Part shown: piece by piece, positions 1-8,528 of the stretch
Layout of the letters: each line of letters begins with the position of its first letter
Position numbering within the stretch: the first letter of the stretch is position 1
Source of the DNA: Candidatus Poribacteria bacterium
GTDB lineage: Bacteria; Poribacteria; WGA-4E; WGA-3G
Length of the DNA stretch: 64,000 nt
Reading direction: 5' to 3'
Assembly: GCA_022821965.1 (NCBI GenBank)
Contig: JAJECN010000002.1
Coordinates: 1-64,000, forward strand
Made by a program: the position numbers and the translations under genes
Notes under the pieces: generated by a model
The model's input: only the letters and a program-made list of their open reading frames with translations
Told to the model about the DNA's origin: nothing
Databases searched by the model: none

Positions 1-2270
1 CGCTTGAACCCCAACCTACAGAAATCTCCGTTGACATTAGCAGCGGCGACACCACGGAAGTCAAAATACACCTCGGCGCAGCCTTTAAACTCGAAACAGT
101 GGTCGTGGAAGGGAAACGCCTCCCACCGACGATCAGTCGCACGGAAATCCGTGGCAGTGAACTCCTACGCATTCCCGGTGCTGCCAACGACGCACTCAAA
201 GGACTAACGACGCTCCCCAGCATCGGCATCCCAAACGATTACTTTGGCGTGCTTTACATCCGTGGGAGTGAGCCCGGATCAAACCTTTACTATCTTGATC
301 GAACACCGCTCGGATATCCGTTTCACTGGGGTGGTTTGCTTTCAACCATCAGTTCAGAAACTATTGAAACAATTGACATCTACGCTGGTGGCTATGGGGC
401 GGAATTTGGACTGGATTCTCAAGCCGTGCTTGATATCCACACGCGCGATAGCCTTGATGAACGACTGAGCGGAAAATTTAACCTGAATATCCTCTATTCT
501 GAAGGGCTGCTCGAAGGTAGAATCGGAGATAAAGGCTATATTTCTGCCTCTGGACGGCGGAGTTACTTTGATTTCATTGTGGGACCGATTATTGAAAGTC
601 AGACAGGATCAGAACAACAATTCCCTTATTTTTGGGATTATCAGTTGAAGTTTGCTTATCCACTGACTGAAAATCATCATCTGACCCTTAACGCGTTTGC
701 CGCAACAGACCATTTTGACTTTAAGGAGGGAGAAATAGAAGATGATATAGACGCACACCTTGAAAGAGCTACCTTCTATTTCAAGAATGGTTTTAACGGG
801 CAGGGCATCCACCTCCATTCAAATTTTACCGAAAACTTTACATCCCATTTTTCATTTACACGCACCTTCAATTTCCTGAATATAGACCTTGAAGATCCTG
901 ATGTGGTGTCTTATGAATTGGAAAACGGCGGTTTTAAACTGGAGGACGGTAAATTAGTAGCAGAAGAGGTCATCTACAATTCCTATGACGTGAAGGTCAA
1001 GGTGCCGGTCTACACACTACGTGAAGATGTATCTTATAAGTTTACATCCGCTCTCCAGTTTGAAGTGGGTTCCCTTTTATCGTTTAGTCCTGCCAATAGT
1101 TTTGAGGATAGCAATCTTTATGAATATGAACCCGTTGGCGAGGAGATTGAGATAAGCAGGGTCCCAATTGTTGAAAATGGAGAGGTGGTTGGAGAAAGCG
1201 TAACAACGCGACCAGCACGCTATGAAGTAACAGAATTGGTAGAGACACACTACGAGTTTGGACACGATTTTTACCGTGCCGAGGGCTATCTACAGGCACG
1301 ATATGATCCATTACCTGCCCTTTCGATAGCACTTGGCACTCGATTAGATTACCTTAATTTAACTGAGCAGCTTTCTGTTCAACCGAGGGCGAGTGTAAGT
1401 CTCAAACTTCCAAGTGATTTTAATGTCCGTTTTGCTTACGGACATTATGAACAGAGTCCTAAACCTTATCAGATACTATCAGAGAACGGGAACGCAGATT
1501 TGAAATCGAGTCTTACACGCCACTATATCATGGAAATTGAACATGAACTCACGGATCAGACAGAATTTAAATTTGCTACATATTACAAAGACAGCCGGAA
1601 GTTAGTAACGAAGGATGAGGTGTCAACGACCTCCGATACGCAACCTATTTCTACGGGTGGGAGATTAGCAACAGAGGCACAGTTTTCAAATTACCTGAAT
1701 CAAGGTGCTGCGTTTGTTGGTGGTGTAGAGGCGTTTCTACGGCACCGGATCCTGGATAAATTTTTCGGATGGGTATCTTATGCATATACGCATGCTGAGC
1801 AACGCGAATATCCAGATACAGTTTATCGACCGTATCTTTTTGATAATACACATATCCTTAGCGTTGTCGCCAACTATAACTTCACCTACAATTTTGAGAT
1901 TGGAGCAAAGTGGCAGTATTTAAGCGGCACCTCTGAGGTACCTATCAGTTCTCTCGTACTCATTCAAGATCCGCTCACGCGCGGGTTGAATCCATTGTTG
2001 GCGAGTGTTGACGAAGAATTAACTGCCGAATTGACCCCGTATCACAAGTTAGATTTCAGGATAAGTCATAAATGGGAAGTTCGAGGAATGAAGATAGGTG
2101 GATTCCTTGATATTTTGAACGTATACAACCGCAAAAATACGGTGAAATTCTTTTTTAGAGAAGCAACAATTGAGGTGCAAGGTGAAGAAGTTGTAATCGA
2201 AGATTGGGAATCCGAGGAACTGTCTCAACTTCCGCGCATTATCTATGTTGGACTAACGCTTGAGTTTTGA
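1..2270 (+). CDS. TonB-dependent outer-membrane receptor, 3' part
   Basis: The reading frame is open from base 3, so the gene starts upstream of the window; about 755 residues are visible. A short segment at the left edge, ending in ETVVVEGKR, looks like the tail of a carboxypeptidase-regulatory-like domain. It is followed by a plug domain with typical features: LKGLTTLPSIG, then YIRGSEPGSNLYYLD, then IDIYAGGYGAEFG. The rest is a long run of alternating beta strands expected for a 22-strand barrel, and the protein ends in LTLEF, a terminal Phe as usual for outer-membrane barrels. It should take up a substrate using energy from TonB; a tonB gene lies at 59798-60754. The substrate cannot be read from sequence. 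The C-terminal half resembles the partial receptor at 63381-64000 (for example GWVSYAYT and VYNR near the end). Confidence 0.88.
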   Translation, partial: LEPQPTEISVDISSGDTTEVKIHLGAAFKLETVVVEGKRLPPTISRTEIRGSELLRIPGAANDALKGLTTLPSIGIPNDYFGVLYIRGSEPGSNLYYLDRTPLGYPFHWGGLLSTISSETIETIDIYAGGYGAEFGLDSQAVLDIHTRDSLDERLSGKFNLNILYSEGLLEGRIGDKGYISASGRRSYFDFIVGPIIESQTGSEQQFPYFWDYQLKFAYPLTENHHLTLNAFAATDHFDFKEGEIEDDIDAHLERATFYFKNGFNGQGIHLHSNFTENFTSHFSFTRTFNFLNIDLEDPDVVSYELENGGFKLEDGKLVAEEVIYNSYDVKVKVPVYTLREDVSYKFTSALQFEVGSLLSFSPANSFEDSNLYEYEPVGEEIEISRVPIVENGEVVGESVTTRPARYEVTELVETHYEFGHDFYRAEGYLQARYDPLPALSIALGTRLDYLNLTEQLSVQPRASVSLKLPSDFNVRFAYGHYEQSPKPYQILSENGNADLKSSLTRHYIMEIEHELTDQTEFKFATYYKDSRKLVTKDEVSTTSDTQPISTGGRLATEAQFSNYLNQGAAFVGGVEAFLRHRILDKFFGWVSYAYTHAEQREYPDTVYRPYLFDNTHILSVVANYNFTYNFEIGAKWQYLSGTSEVPISSLVLIQDPLTRGLNPLLASVDEELTAELTPYHKLDFRISHKWEVRGMKIGGFLDILNVYNRKNTVKFFFREATIEVQGEEVVIEDWESEELSQLPRIIYVGLTLEF

Positions 2271-2280
2271 AGCCAAGCGT

Positions 2281-2309
2281 TTGCCATTTAAATGCCTCTT
2301 TGGTATAAT
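2281..2309 (+). promoter_or_regulatory. sigma70-type promoter of the lipoprotein array
   Basis: TTGCCA at 2281-2286 and TATAAT at 2304-2309 are separated by exactly 17 bases. Transcription would start near 2316, about 55 bases before the first lipoprotein gene, whose ribosome binding site AAGGAGAG lies just upstream of its ATG at 2372. Confidence 0.7.
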
Positions 2310-2371
2310 ACCGCTGTAGTAGGAGTACGGAGCAACACCCTACACACGCGTCCCAACAAGGAGAGATACCT

Positions 2372-3001
2372 ATGAAAATCTGGATTATTTTTGGTATCTG
2401 CGTTCTGATGCTCGCCGGCTGTACGAGTGCTGAGTACCAAAAGATGCAAGCAGAACGCGATCAGCTGCTTAAGAATTACGAAGACCTCCGCGACGAGCAC
2501 AACGAACTCAAGCTCAAAACCGATACAATCGAAGTGCTGTTGGGGAAGTGGAAGTTTTTAAATCTTGAAATCGAAGAAAGCGATGTCACCGAAGAGGTTG
2601 CAAAAACTAAAGCCGCACTTTATGCCCTTGATTTGAAGAATCTCATGCTTGAATTCTTTGAGGAAAAAGGTATTTATAATTACCGCGGCAAAAACGGTAA
2701 TACAGAGGTGTTCGGCCAATTTACTGTCATCACTGTCCGGTACGGCGATGAACCCTTCCCATTCATCCGGTTCATCAGACGCTCTGGCCCGGAGATACCA
2801 CAATTCCTCTTCGCAGCAAGTTCCGACAGAAAACCGCTCGGTCTATCAGGCGCGCCGGGACTTGACACAGCAAACGAGATTAGTATCTCGGTTAAGCCTG
2901 ACAGACTGTATCTCACAATGCACGGCAAGATGCAATTAGGTCCCAGCGGTTGGGTCCAAAGCGGTGGCGTGCGTTGCTATTTTGAAAGGGTTGAAAAATG
3001 A
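2372..3001 (+). CDS. Lipoprotein, array family, copy 1
   Basis: This 209-residue protein begins with a lipoprotein signal peptide, MKIWIIFGICVLMLAGCTS, with a lipobox (LAGC, Cys17). A short helical stretch follows (EYQKMQAERDQ...YEDLRDE), then a single globular domain that begins LLGKWKFLNLEIEE and ends GPSGWVQSGGVRCYFERVE. The same domain recurs in the next four genes. It resembles lipocalin-like small beta proteins in having a GxW motif near its start, but I do not recognise the family and assign no function. AAGGAGAG precedes the ATG. Its end overlaps the next start by four bases (ATGA), so the two are probably translationally coupled. Confidence 0.85.
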   Translation: MKIWIIFGICVLMLAGCTSAEYQKMQAERDQLLKNYEDLRDEHNELKLKTDTIEVLLGKWKFLNLEIEESDVTEEVAKTKAALYALDLKNLMLEFFEEKGIYNYRGKNGNTEVFGQFTVITVRYGDEPFPFIRFIRRSGPEIPQFLFAASSDRKPLGLSGAPGLDTANEISISVKPDRLYLTMHGKMQLGPSGWVQSGGVRCYFERVEK

Positions 3002-3630
3002 AAATCCTAACTGCTTTCAGCCTGCTAATACTTGTTTTTGCAGGGTGTACCAATGCCAAATACCAAGAGATGCAAAACGAACGCAATAGCGTCCGCGCTG
3101 CCTTTGAAGATGCGCGTAGGAAACACGACCCACGGACAATGGAGCTCGCTTTAACTGACAAACTTCTCGGCACATGGGAATTATTGAGTTTGGAAGTTGA
3201 GGAAGGTGATGTCAGCGAAGAAATAGCGACGTTAAAATACGATATTCATGCTAAGGTTCGCAAAAATTTGACCCTTGAATTTTTTATGGACCGAAATGTC
3301 TTCCGCCGATACCGTGGGAAAAATGGACAGACAGAAGTAACGGGAAGCTTCAAAGTTAGTCCACTCCGCTACGGCGGGGAATTGTCTCCGTACGTGCGAT
3401 TCTTTCGGGACACAGGTGGGCCCTTACCTCGATTCATCTCCGGCATGGCACAAAACAGGCTTGAAACAGGAGAGAGTGTCTCTATGAACGTTAGCCCACT
3501 ATCAAATTGGGTAGGCATCTCAGTTACGGAGGACAGATTGCACCTAATCCTGAACGGTGTAATGCAACTAACCCCAAACGGGTGGGCACAAAGTGGAGGG
3601 ATTCGTTGCACTTTCAAACGGATTGAATAA
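2998..3630 (+). CDS. Lipoprotein, array family, copy 2
   Basis: This 210-residue paralogue of the preceding gene starts in the ATGA overlap at 2998. The signal peptide is MKILTAFSLLILVFAGCTN with lipobox FAGC. The leader helix YQEMQNERN...FEDARRKHDP matches the other copies, followed by LLGTWELLSLEVEEGDVSEE and the family C-terminus TPNGWAQSGGIRCTFKRIE. It lacks the low-complexity insertion found in copies 3 and 4. The function is unknown. It is most likely anchored in the outer or inner membrane facing the periplasm. I rely on the lipobox and family conservation, not on any known homologue. Confidence 0.84.
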   Translation: MKILTAFSLLILVFAGCTNAKYQEMQNERNSVRAAFEDARRKHDPRTMELALTDKLLGTWELLSLEVEEGDVSEEIATLKYDIHAKVRKNLTLEFFMDRNVFRRYRGKNGQTEVTGSFKVSPLRYGGELSPYVRFFRDTGGPLPRFISGMAQNRLETGESVSMNVSPLSNWVGISVTEDRLHLILNGVMQLTPNGWAQSGGIRCTFKRIE

Positions 3631-3653
3631 GACCATATTAAGGAGAGAAAACC

Positions 3654-4583
3654 GTGAAAATGTTAATACCGCTCGCTATCCTCGTATTTGTGTTTACAAG
3701 TTGTAACAGTGCGCTATATCAAGAAGGGCAGCAGGAAGGCAAAGAGGCGATTGAGAATTACGAAGATGCGCGCATGAAATACGATCCAGAGAAAATGACA
3801 AGTGAGATAAAAATGCAGCTGATCGGTAAATGGCAGCTGATCGACATAGAAATTGAAAACGAGACCGTCAACGCACAAACGACGAACCCGAAATCCGAAA
3901 GCGGCGAAGCAGCACTCTCCTCCGATACCACTGCACAAACACCAACAGCACTTGAATCACCTCAGCCTGACACGGAGGAACGGACATCCGAACAGGAGCC
4001 GGTGCAATTACCGCCGATCACAGTCCTGGAGCACGAAGACAACCAAAAGATAGCTGCAGCGAAAATGGCTTTGGTCGCTGCGAACCGTAAAAATCTAACG
4101 CTTGAATTTTATGAGGAACGGACATCCTACTATTACCGCGGCAGCAATCGGGGTAGGAAAGTCACAGGGCAATATAAGGTCATCGCCCCGCGAGTTGGAG
4201 ATGCCCCTTTGCCGTTTATCCGATTCAGACGGCGTACCGGTCCGAAAATGCTTGAGTTCCTATTTAGTTCCGAACCCGCAAGGCTTATGACCGCCAGAAG
4301 CAAGCAAGCGTTTGCTGAAAACACGCAGCGGATGGAAGGGAAAAATTATGTAAACACCAGCCGACCGATATGGGGGGATAAGCATGAGAACGTCCGTAGG
4401 TTGGGTGGAAGAGGCAGCGAGAAAGCCGCCCCAAAAGGGGTTTCCTACATGCCAATTTCAGCATTAGGAATTGAGGTGACAAGTGACCGACTTTATATAA
4501 TCCTTGAAGGAGATATGGAACTAACCCCCAACGGTTGGACACGAACCGGTGGTCTGCGATGTGCCTTTAAGCGCATTGAATAA
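3654..4583 (+). CDS. Lipoprotein, array family, copy 3 (long form)
   Basis: This 309-residue protein starts at a GTG with AAGGAGAG about six bases upstream. The signal peptide is MKMLIPLAILVFVFTSCNS, with lipobox FTSC. The family domain starts LIGKWQLIDIEIENE and is then interrupted by about 75 residues rich in Thr, Glu, Ser, Pro and Gln (roughly residues 70-135). It resumes at KMALVAANRKNLTLEFYEERTS and ends TPNGWTRTGGLRCAFKRIE. A second insertion, rich in Arg, Lys and Gly, sits near residues 220-265. The insertions look like flexible loops added to the same fold. Function unknown. Copy 4 carries a similar first insertion, so these two probably arose from one long ancestor. Confidence 0.83.
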   Translation: MKMLIPLAILVFVFTSCNSALYQEGQQEGKEAIENYEDARMKYDPEKMTSEIKMQLIGKWQLIDIEIENETVNAQTTNPKSESGEAALSSDTTAQTPTALESPQPDTEERTSEQEPVQLPPITVLEHEDNQKIAAAKMALVAANRKNLTLEFYEERTSYYYRGSNRGRKVTGQYKVIAPRVGDAPLPFIRFRRRTGPKMLEFLFSSEPARLMTARSKQAFAENTQRMEGKNYVNTSRPIWGDKHENVRRLGGRGSEKAAPKGVSYMPISALGIEVTSDRLYIILEGDMELTPNGWTRTGGLRCAFKRIE

Positions 4584-4653
4584 GAAACTGGCATCTGCAG
4601 TTTGTAGGGGGAGGTCTTGTGTCTACCCTTCATCCTTGGGTTAAAGTATAACA

Positions 4654-4753
4654 GGACTTATGCAAATTCCTTTGCTGACCAGGTTTGCAATCTCGCCCAG
4701 GGGTCTGTGGAGTGTGCTACACGTAGTTATTCATAAGAAAATTGCGTAAGTCT
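4654..4753. mobile_element. MITE-like element between lipoprotein copies 3 and 4
   Basis: The stretch is bounded by GGACTTATGCAAATT (4654-4668) and AAATTGCGTAAGTCT (4739-4753), which are inverted repeats matching at 12 of 15 positions. The interior has no gene but contains a degenerate copy of the GAGGTTTGCAA-type palindrome found elsewhere in the window. No target duplication is clear. Ends of the form GGACTTACGCAATT are, to my recollection, common in small non-autonomous elements of several bacterial phyla; this is recall, not a search result. Confidence 0.45.
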
Positions 4754-4771
4754 TATATAGGAGAAAAATAA

Positions 4772-5683
4772 ATGATGAAAACGTTAACAATGTTGGGTGT
4801 TATCGCGATAGTGTTCACAGGTTGCGGGACGCTAATATCCCCGGAGACTCAGTATGAACGAGAAAGCTTGATTGAAGCTTACGATGCCGCACGCCAAAAA
4901 CATAATCCCGAAAGAGTCAAGAAAGCCGTGAAGGACCTTCTTGTCGGCAAATGGCAGTACGTCGGGTTAGAAGTAGAAGAGGGCAGTGTCACTGCAAAGC
5001 GGACAGAGTCGATATCGCAGCAGACACTAAACTCGTCATCTTCCGCTACAGATGGATTACCCAAGGCTGCCGCGGGTGAAGCGTCAACAACCCCTAACGC
5101 ACCTAAACAAACGGCAGTACCAAACCTGCCAAATCCAGAGGCAACCCCACAGCCACCGGAGGCAGAAGCGAATGCGACCCGTCTGCCACCGATTGAGGTC
5201 ACAGACGAGAAATCGCAGCAACGGATATTGGGTGCAAAAGCCGCACTCGTCGCCTCTACGCGGAAAAATCTCATACTCGAATTTTCGGAGGACCGCACCT
5301 CTTACTACTACAGTGGTAGCAATCGCGGCACGAGTGTCACTGGACAATGTCACATCACCACGAAGCGATACGGCGACGATCCATTTCCATTCATCAGTTT
5401 TCGTCGGCGGACGGGTCCAGAGATGCTTGAGTTTCTATTCGGTTCCGAACCTATAAAACAGATGGTCGCTAAAAAGAAACAGGCGGATGTCGAGAGAATA
5501 CGCAGAATGGGGGCACAAGCTGGACGGAAAGCCTCTAAAACCTCTTATACAATCTCCTCAATAGCGGGAATTACGGTGACGGAGGACACACTCTATTTAG
5601 TCTTGTACGGGGATATGGAATTAACACCAACAGGGTGGATGCGAACCGGAGGGTTGAGATGCACTTTCAAACGGATCGAATAA
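4772..5683 (+). CDS. Lipoprotein, array family, copy 4 (long form)
   Basis: This 303-residue protein has the signal peptide MMKTLTMLGVIAIVFTGCGT with lipobox FTGC, and ATAGGAGA upstream of the ATG. The leader helix QYERESLIEAYDAARQKHNP is followed by LLVGKWQYVGLEVEEGSV and then about 75 residues of Ser/Thr/Pro/Ala-rich sequence. The conserved core KAALVASTRKNLILEFSEDRTS follows, and the protein ends TPTGWMRTGGLRCTFKRIE. It is closest to copy 3 in architecture. It is separated from copy 3 by a MITE-like element, which may have brought or removed regulatory sequence. Function unknown; membrane-anchored in the envelope by the lipobox. Confidence 0.83.
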   Translation: MMKTLTMLGVIAIVFTGCGTLISPETQYERESLIEAYDAARQKHNPERVKKAVKDLLVGKWQYVGLEVEEGSVTAKRTESISQQTLNSSSSATDGLPKAAAGEASTTPNAPKQTAVPNLPNPEATPQPPEAEANATRLPPIEVTDEKSQQRILGAKAALVASTRKNLILEFSEDRTSYYYSGSNRGTSVTGQCHITTKRYGDDPFPFISFRRRTGPEMLEFLFGSEPIKQMVAKKKQADVERIRRMGAQAGRKASKTSYTISSIAGITVTEDTLYLVLYGDMELTPTGWMRTGGLRCTFKRIE

Positions 5684-5722
5684 AGACGGAGACTTTATTG
5701 AGCAAGGGCGCACGCCACCGCT

Positions 5723-5743
5723 GGCGAGGTTTGCAACCTCGCC
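5723..5743. repeat. Short palindrome, GAGGTT family
   Basis: GGCGAGGTT at 5723-5731 and AACCTCGCC at 5735-5743 form a perfect 9-bp stem with a 3-base loop. The same sequence with a slightly different loop occurs at 33590-33611, and a degenerate form occurs near 4680-4699. No T-run follows here, so it is better called a repeat than a terminator. Confidence 0.7.
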
Positions 5744-5775
5744 CCGGTTTGTCTAAAGTAATTGTGGATTTTACC

Positions 5776-6411
5776 ATGCTATCCTTCTGCATCCTGATTC
5801 TGGTATCCACCGGTTGCACTTCCGCGAGATACCAGCAGATGCAGAACGAACGCGATGCCCGTCGTGAGGCGTATGAAGATGCCCGACGAAAAGAAACGTT
5901 TAAACGTAGACGCAATTTTTTGTCGGATGACATGCTCGGCAAGTGGCGATTTCTTGAACTCGTTATTGAGGAACGGGGTGGAAGCGAAGACATCTTGAAA
6001 GTAAAAGCCGCACGCACTGCCCGTAGACTTAAAGGACTGACACTTCGATTCTGGAAAAGGGGTGACGTCTCTTACCAATACCAAATCGAAAACATGATGA
6101 CGAAGTCTCATGGAACGTACTCGACAGGAGCAGATCAGAGAGAGGATAAACCAAATAGGGGTGGAATTCACTTTGATTCAATCTCAGGCACACAGATACC
6201 GGATCTCCTGTTTAGTTTTGCGGATGGCATCCATAGACAGGTCCTGTTAGATAACGGAGAGGTCCACTCCATAACGCTAAGACCAGATATATTAGGGATC
6301 TCCATGAAAGAGACACAGATGGATTTGACATTAGATCTCGGTATGGTATTAAGCCCCGACGGTTGGCTGCACCGCGGGAACATCCGTTGTACCTTCGAGC
6401 GAATTGAATAA
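5776..6411 (+). CDS. Lipoprotein, array family, copy 5
   Basis: From the ATG at 5776 this is 211 residues: MLSFCILILVSTGCTSARY gives a lipobox STGC, then YQQMQNERDARREAYEDARRK as in the other copies, MLGKWRFLELVIEE, and the family ending SPDGWLHRGNIRCTFERIE. The start is uncertain. The ATG-initiated signal peptide has no basic residue. A TTG at 5749 in the same frame would add SKVIVDFT, supplying a Lys, but has no ribosome binding site. A longer frame from 5635 runs back into copy 4 and is unlikely. The core is more diverged than in copies 1-4. Function unknown. Confidence 0.75.
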   Translation: MLSFCILILVSTGCTSARYQQMQNERDARREAYEDARRKETFKRRRNFLSDDMLGKWRFLELVIEERGGSEDILKVKAARTARRLKGLTLRFWKRGDVSYQYQIENMMTKSHGTYSTGADQREDKPNRGGIHFDSISGTQIPDLLFSFADGIHRQVLLDNGEVHSITLRPDILGISMKETQMDLTLDLGMVLSPDGWLHRGNIRCTFERIE

Positions 6412-6480
6412 CTTGTATGAACGTCCAAAAACAGACACAAACAAAAGCCTTTATTTGCTTGTCCTATTGGGAAAAATTTC

Positions 6481-7494
6481 ATGAAAAGGACTCACATTTA
6501 TATTCTTTATTGTGTCAGTTTAGCATTGGTATTCACTCACGCGGATCGGGTTTGCGCAAGAGCACCTGAAAGCGCGAAAATTGCCTTTACATCCGAACGG
6601 AATGTTAATGTTAAGCAGAAGGGTAATAGTGACATCTATATCATGAATCCGGACGGGACGGAGCAGGTCAACTTGACGCGACATCCCGCGCTCGACTCCC
6701 AACCCGCTTGGTCGCCGACAGGTGAGAAAATTCTCTTTTCCTCAAATCGCGACGGCATCTCGGACCTCTTTCTCATGAACGCTGATGGGACAAATGCCCA
6801 ACCCGTGTTCCGAAAACTCACAGGTAGACAACACGGCTCCTGGGCACCTGATGGGAGACGGATTGCCTATTATCGTTTTGAGGGACAAATTGACAAAGCG
6901 GGTATCTACACCGCTGCAATTGACGGCACAGGAGAGGAACGCATCGCGAACGGCTGGCATCCAGCGTGGTCACCAGACGGTTCCGAAATCGTCTTTATTT
7001 CATTGGAGGACCTTGGAATTTACACCATCAACCTACAAACCGGTGTAGAAGACATCGTGCTTCCGATGGAACAAGCGTTCCCTTTTGATCCAGTTTGGTC
7101 GCCAGATGGGACCCAAATTGCTTTTACCCGCGTAGATCTCTTTCACATAGTTCTGGAAGGTCTCTTAAAAGTCGCAGGCGGAAAACTGCCGAACGCAGCA
7201 GAGGCGATCTACACTGTGAACCGCGATGGGAGTCAGCTGGAACGGGTCGTTCACGATGACATCAAGACTTCTGACCCGGCTTGGTCGCCGCGTGGCAATC
7301 AACTCGTATATGAACAATCCGTCGGAAAAGAGATCCATCTCTTCAGAATTACGCTGGGCAGTGATAATCCACACCAACTTACAGATGAAGGCTATAACAG
7401 AGACCCAGATTGGTTCGACCCGTTGGCTTTACCTGTGGTCCCACAACCGAAGTTGTTCACAACAATATGGGGAAAAATAAAAATACGAGACTAA
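6481..7494 (+). CDS. Exported TolB-like PD40 beta-propeller protein
   Basis: This 337-residue protein begins with a signal peptide of about 27 residues ending near VCARAPE. The rest is a run of PD40/TolB-type blades, each with a strand, IYIMNPDG or the like, and a WSPTGEKILFSS-type turn; WSPDG motifs recur five or more times. TolB-like propellers usually act as protein or ligand-binding scaffolds in the periplasm. No Pal-Tol genes are near, so this is not TolB itself. It is the first of three tandem paralogues. The C-terminus, KLFTTIWGKIKIRD, carries a motif shared with seven other exported proteins in this window. Confidence 0.85.
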   Translation: MKRTHIYILYCVSLALVFTHADRVCARAPESAKIAFTSERNVNVKQKGNSDIYIMNPDGTEQVNLTRHPALDSQPAWSPTGEKILFSSNRDGISDLFLMNADGTNAQPVFRKLTGRQHGSWAPDGRRIAYYRFEGQIDKAGIYTAAIDGTGEERIANGWHPAWSPDGSEIVFISLEDLGIYTINLQTGVEDIVLPMEQAFPFDPVWSPDGTQIAFTRVDLFHIVLEGLLKVAGGKLPNAAEAIYTVNRDGSQLERVVHDDIKTSDPAWSPRGNQLVYEQSVGKEIHLFRITLGSDNPHQLTDEGYNRDPDWFDPLALPVVPQPKLFTTIWGKIKIRD

Positions 7495-7544
7495 TTCCAA
7501 ATCAACGAAGCACTTCTTTGCTTTGACCTTTAGGAAAAACCATT

Positions 7545-8528
7545 ATGAAAATTATTCGTTTCCAACTTTTCTGTGCTCTTAGTCTGATATTAGTGTTCGT
7601 CAGCGTTCATATAGGGTTCGCGAGAGCTCCGACAACTGCCACAATCGTATTCTTCTCATTACGCGATGACAACTCAGAGATTTACACAATGTCTCCAGAT
7701 GGCAGCCAACAGAGAAACTTAACCAAGCATCCTTCAGCCGATAGAGAGCCTGTCTGGTCACCGACAGGAAAACACATCCTTTTTGTCTCTGATCGGAGGG
7801 GGGTTCTTGATCTCTACCTGATGGATCCAAATGGTGCCAATGTGCGGAAAGTGTTCAGAGCATCGGCAGACAGGCGACACCCAACGTGGTCGCCCGACAG
7901 CAAAACGATTGCTTATGTGAAGAGGCAGGCAATCTACATTGCAACGATAGATGGCGAAACAGAGGAGCAAGTTGCAAAAGTTGGAGAGAGGGGTGGGTCG
8001 CCAGCATGGTCGCCCGACGGATCGGAGCTCGCCTTCGTTAGAAAAGAACCAGAAGGCTATCAATTGGTGCTTGTCAACGTCCAAACGCTCACGAAAAAAA
8101 ATCTGTTCCCACAGGCAGGTCAATGGATTTACAATCCATCATGGTCGCCCGATGGCAGCAAAATCGCCTTTTCTTGGTGGAACGAGGCAGCAGATGTGAG
8201 TATCCTCTACAGTGTAAATCGAGATGGGAGTGGTCTCCAGAAAATCTTTGCACCCGGACGTAGACCTGTTTGGTCCCCACACGGAGACGAGCTCCTTTAT
8301 GAAGATTATATTCCGCTGCAGCTTCCCCACATAAAACTTAACCTCCCCCAAGTTTACAAAATTGCTCTGGGCAGCGACAAATCCGAGCGACTCACAAACA
8401 ATGGCGCAAATTTCGATCCAGATTGGTTTGATCCAACAACTTTGTCCATCCAACCACAACCGCACTTGCTTACAACGGTGTGGGGAAAAATAAAAAGCAA
8501 AACTAATCCACAGAGGAGGGATCACTGA
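7545..8528 (+). CDS. Exported TolB-like PD40 beta-propeller protein
   Basis: This 327-residue paralogue of the preceding gene has a signal peptide ending near GFARAPT. Blades carry EIYTMSPDGSQQ, WSPTGKHILFVSDRRG, LYLMDPNG, WSPDSKTIAYV, WSPDGSELAFV, WSPDGSKIAF and WSPHGDELLYE. It ends LLTTVWGKIKSKTNPQRRDH, so the shared C-terminal motif here is followed by about nine extra basic residues. The spacer before it (TTTGCTTTGACCTTTAGGAAAA) resembles the spacer before the first paralogue, in line with tandem duplication that included the upstream region. The stop overlaps the next start by one base (TGATG). Role in the envelope unknown. Confidence 0.85.
   Translation: MKIIRFQLFCALSLILVFVSVHIGFARAPTTATIVFFSLRDDNSEIYTMSPDGSQQRNLTKHPSADREPVWSPTGKHILFVSDRRGVLDLYLMDPNGANVRKVFRASADRRHPTWSPDSKTIAYVKRQAIYIATIDGETEEQVAKVGERGGSPAWSPDGSELAFVRKEPEGYQLVLVNVQTLTKKNLFPQAGQWIYNPSWSPDGSKIAFSWWNEAADVSILYSVNRDGSGLQKIFAPGRRPVWSPHGDELLYEDYIPLQLPHIKLNLPQVYKIALGSDKSERLTNNGANFDPDWFDPTTLSIQPQPHLLTTVWGKIKSKTNPQRRDH

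Noticed and set aside
5635-5775. N-terminal extension of lipoprotein copy 5
   Set aside because: It would overlap copy 4, lacks a signal at its front and passes through a repeat palindrome. The lipobox needs a start near 5749-5776.
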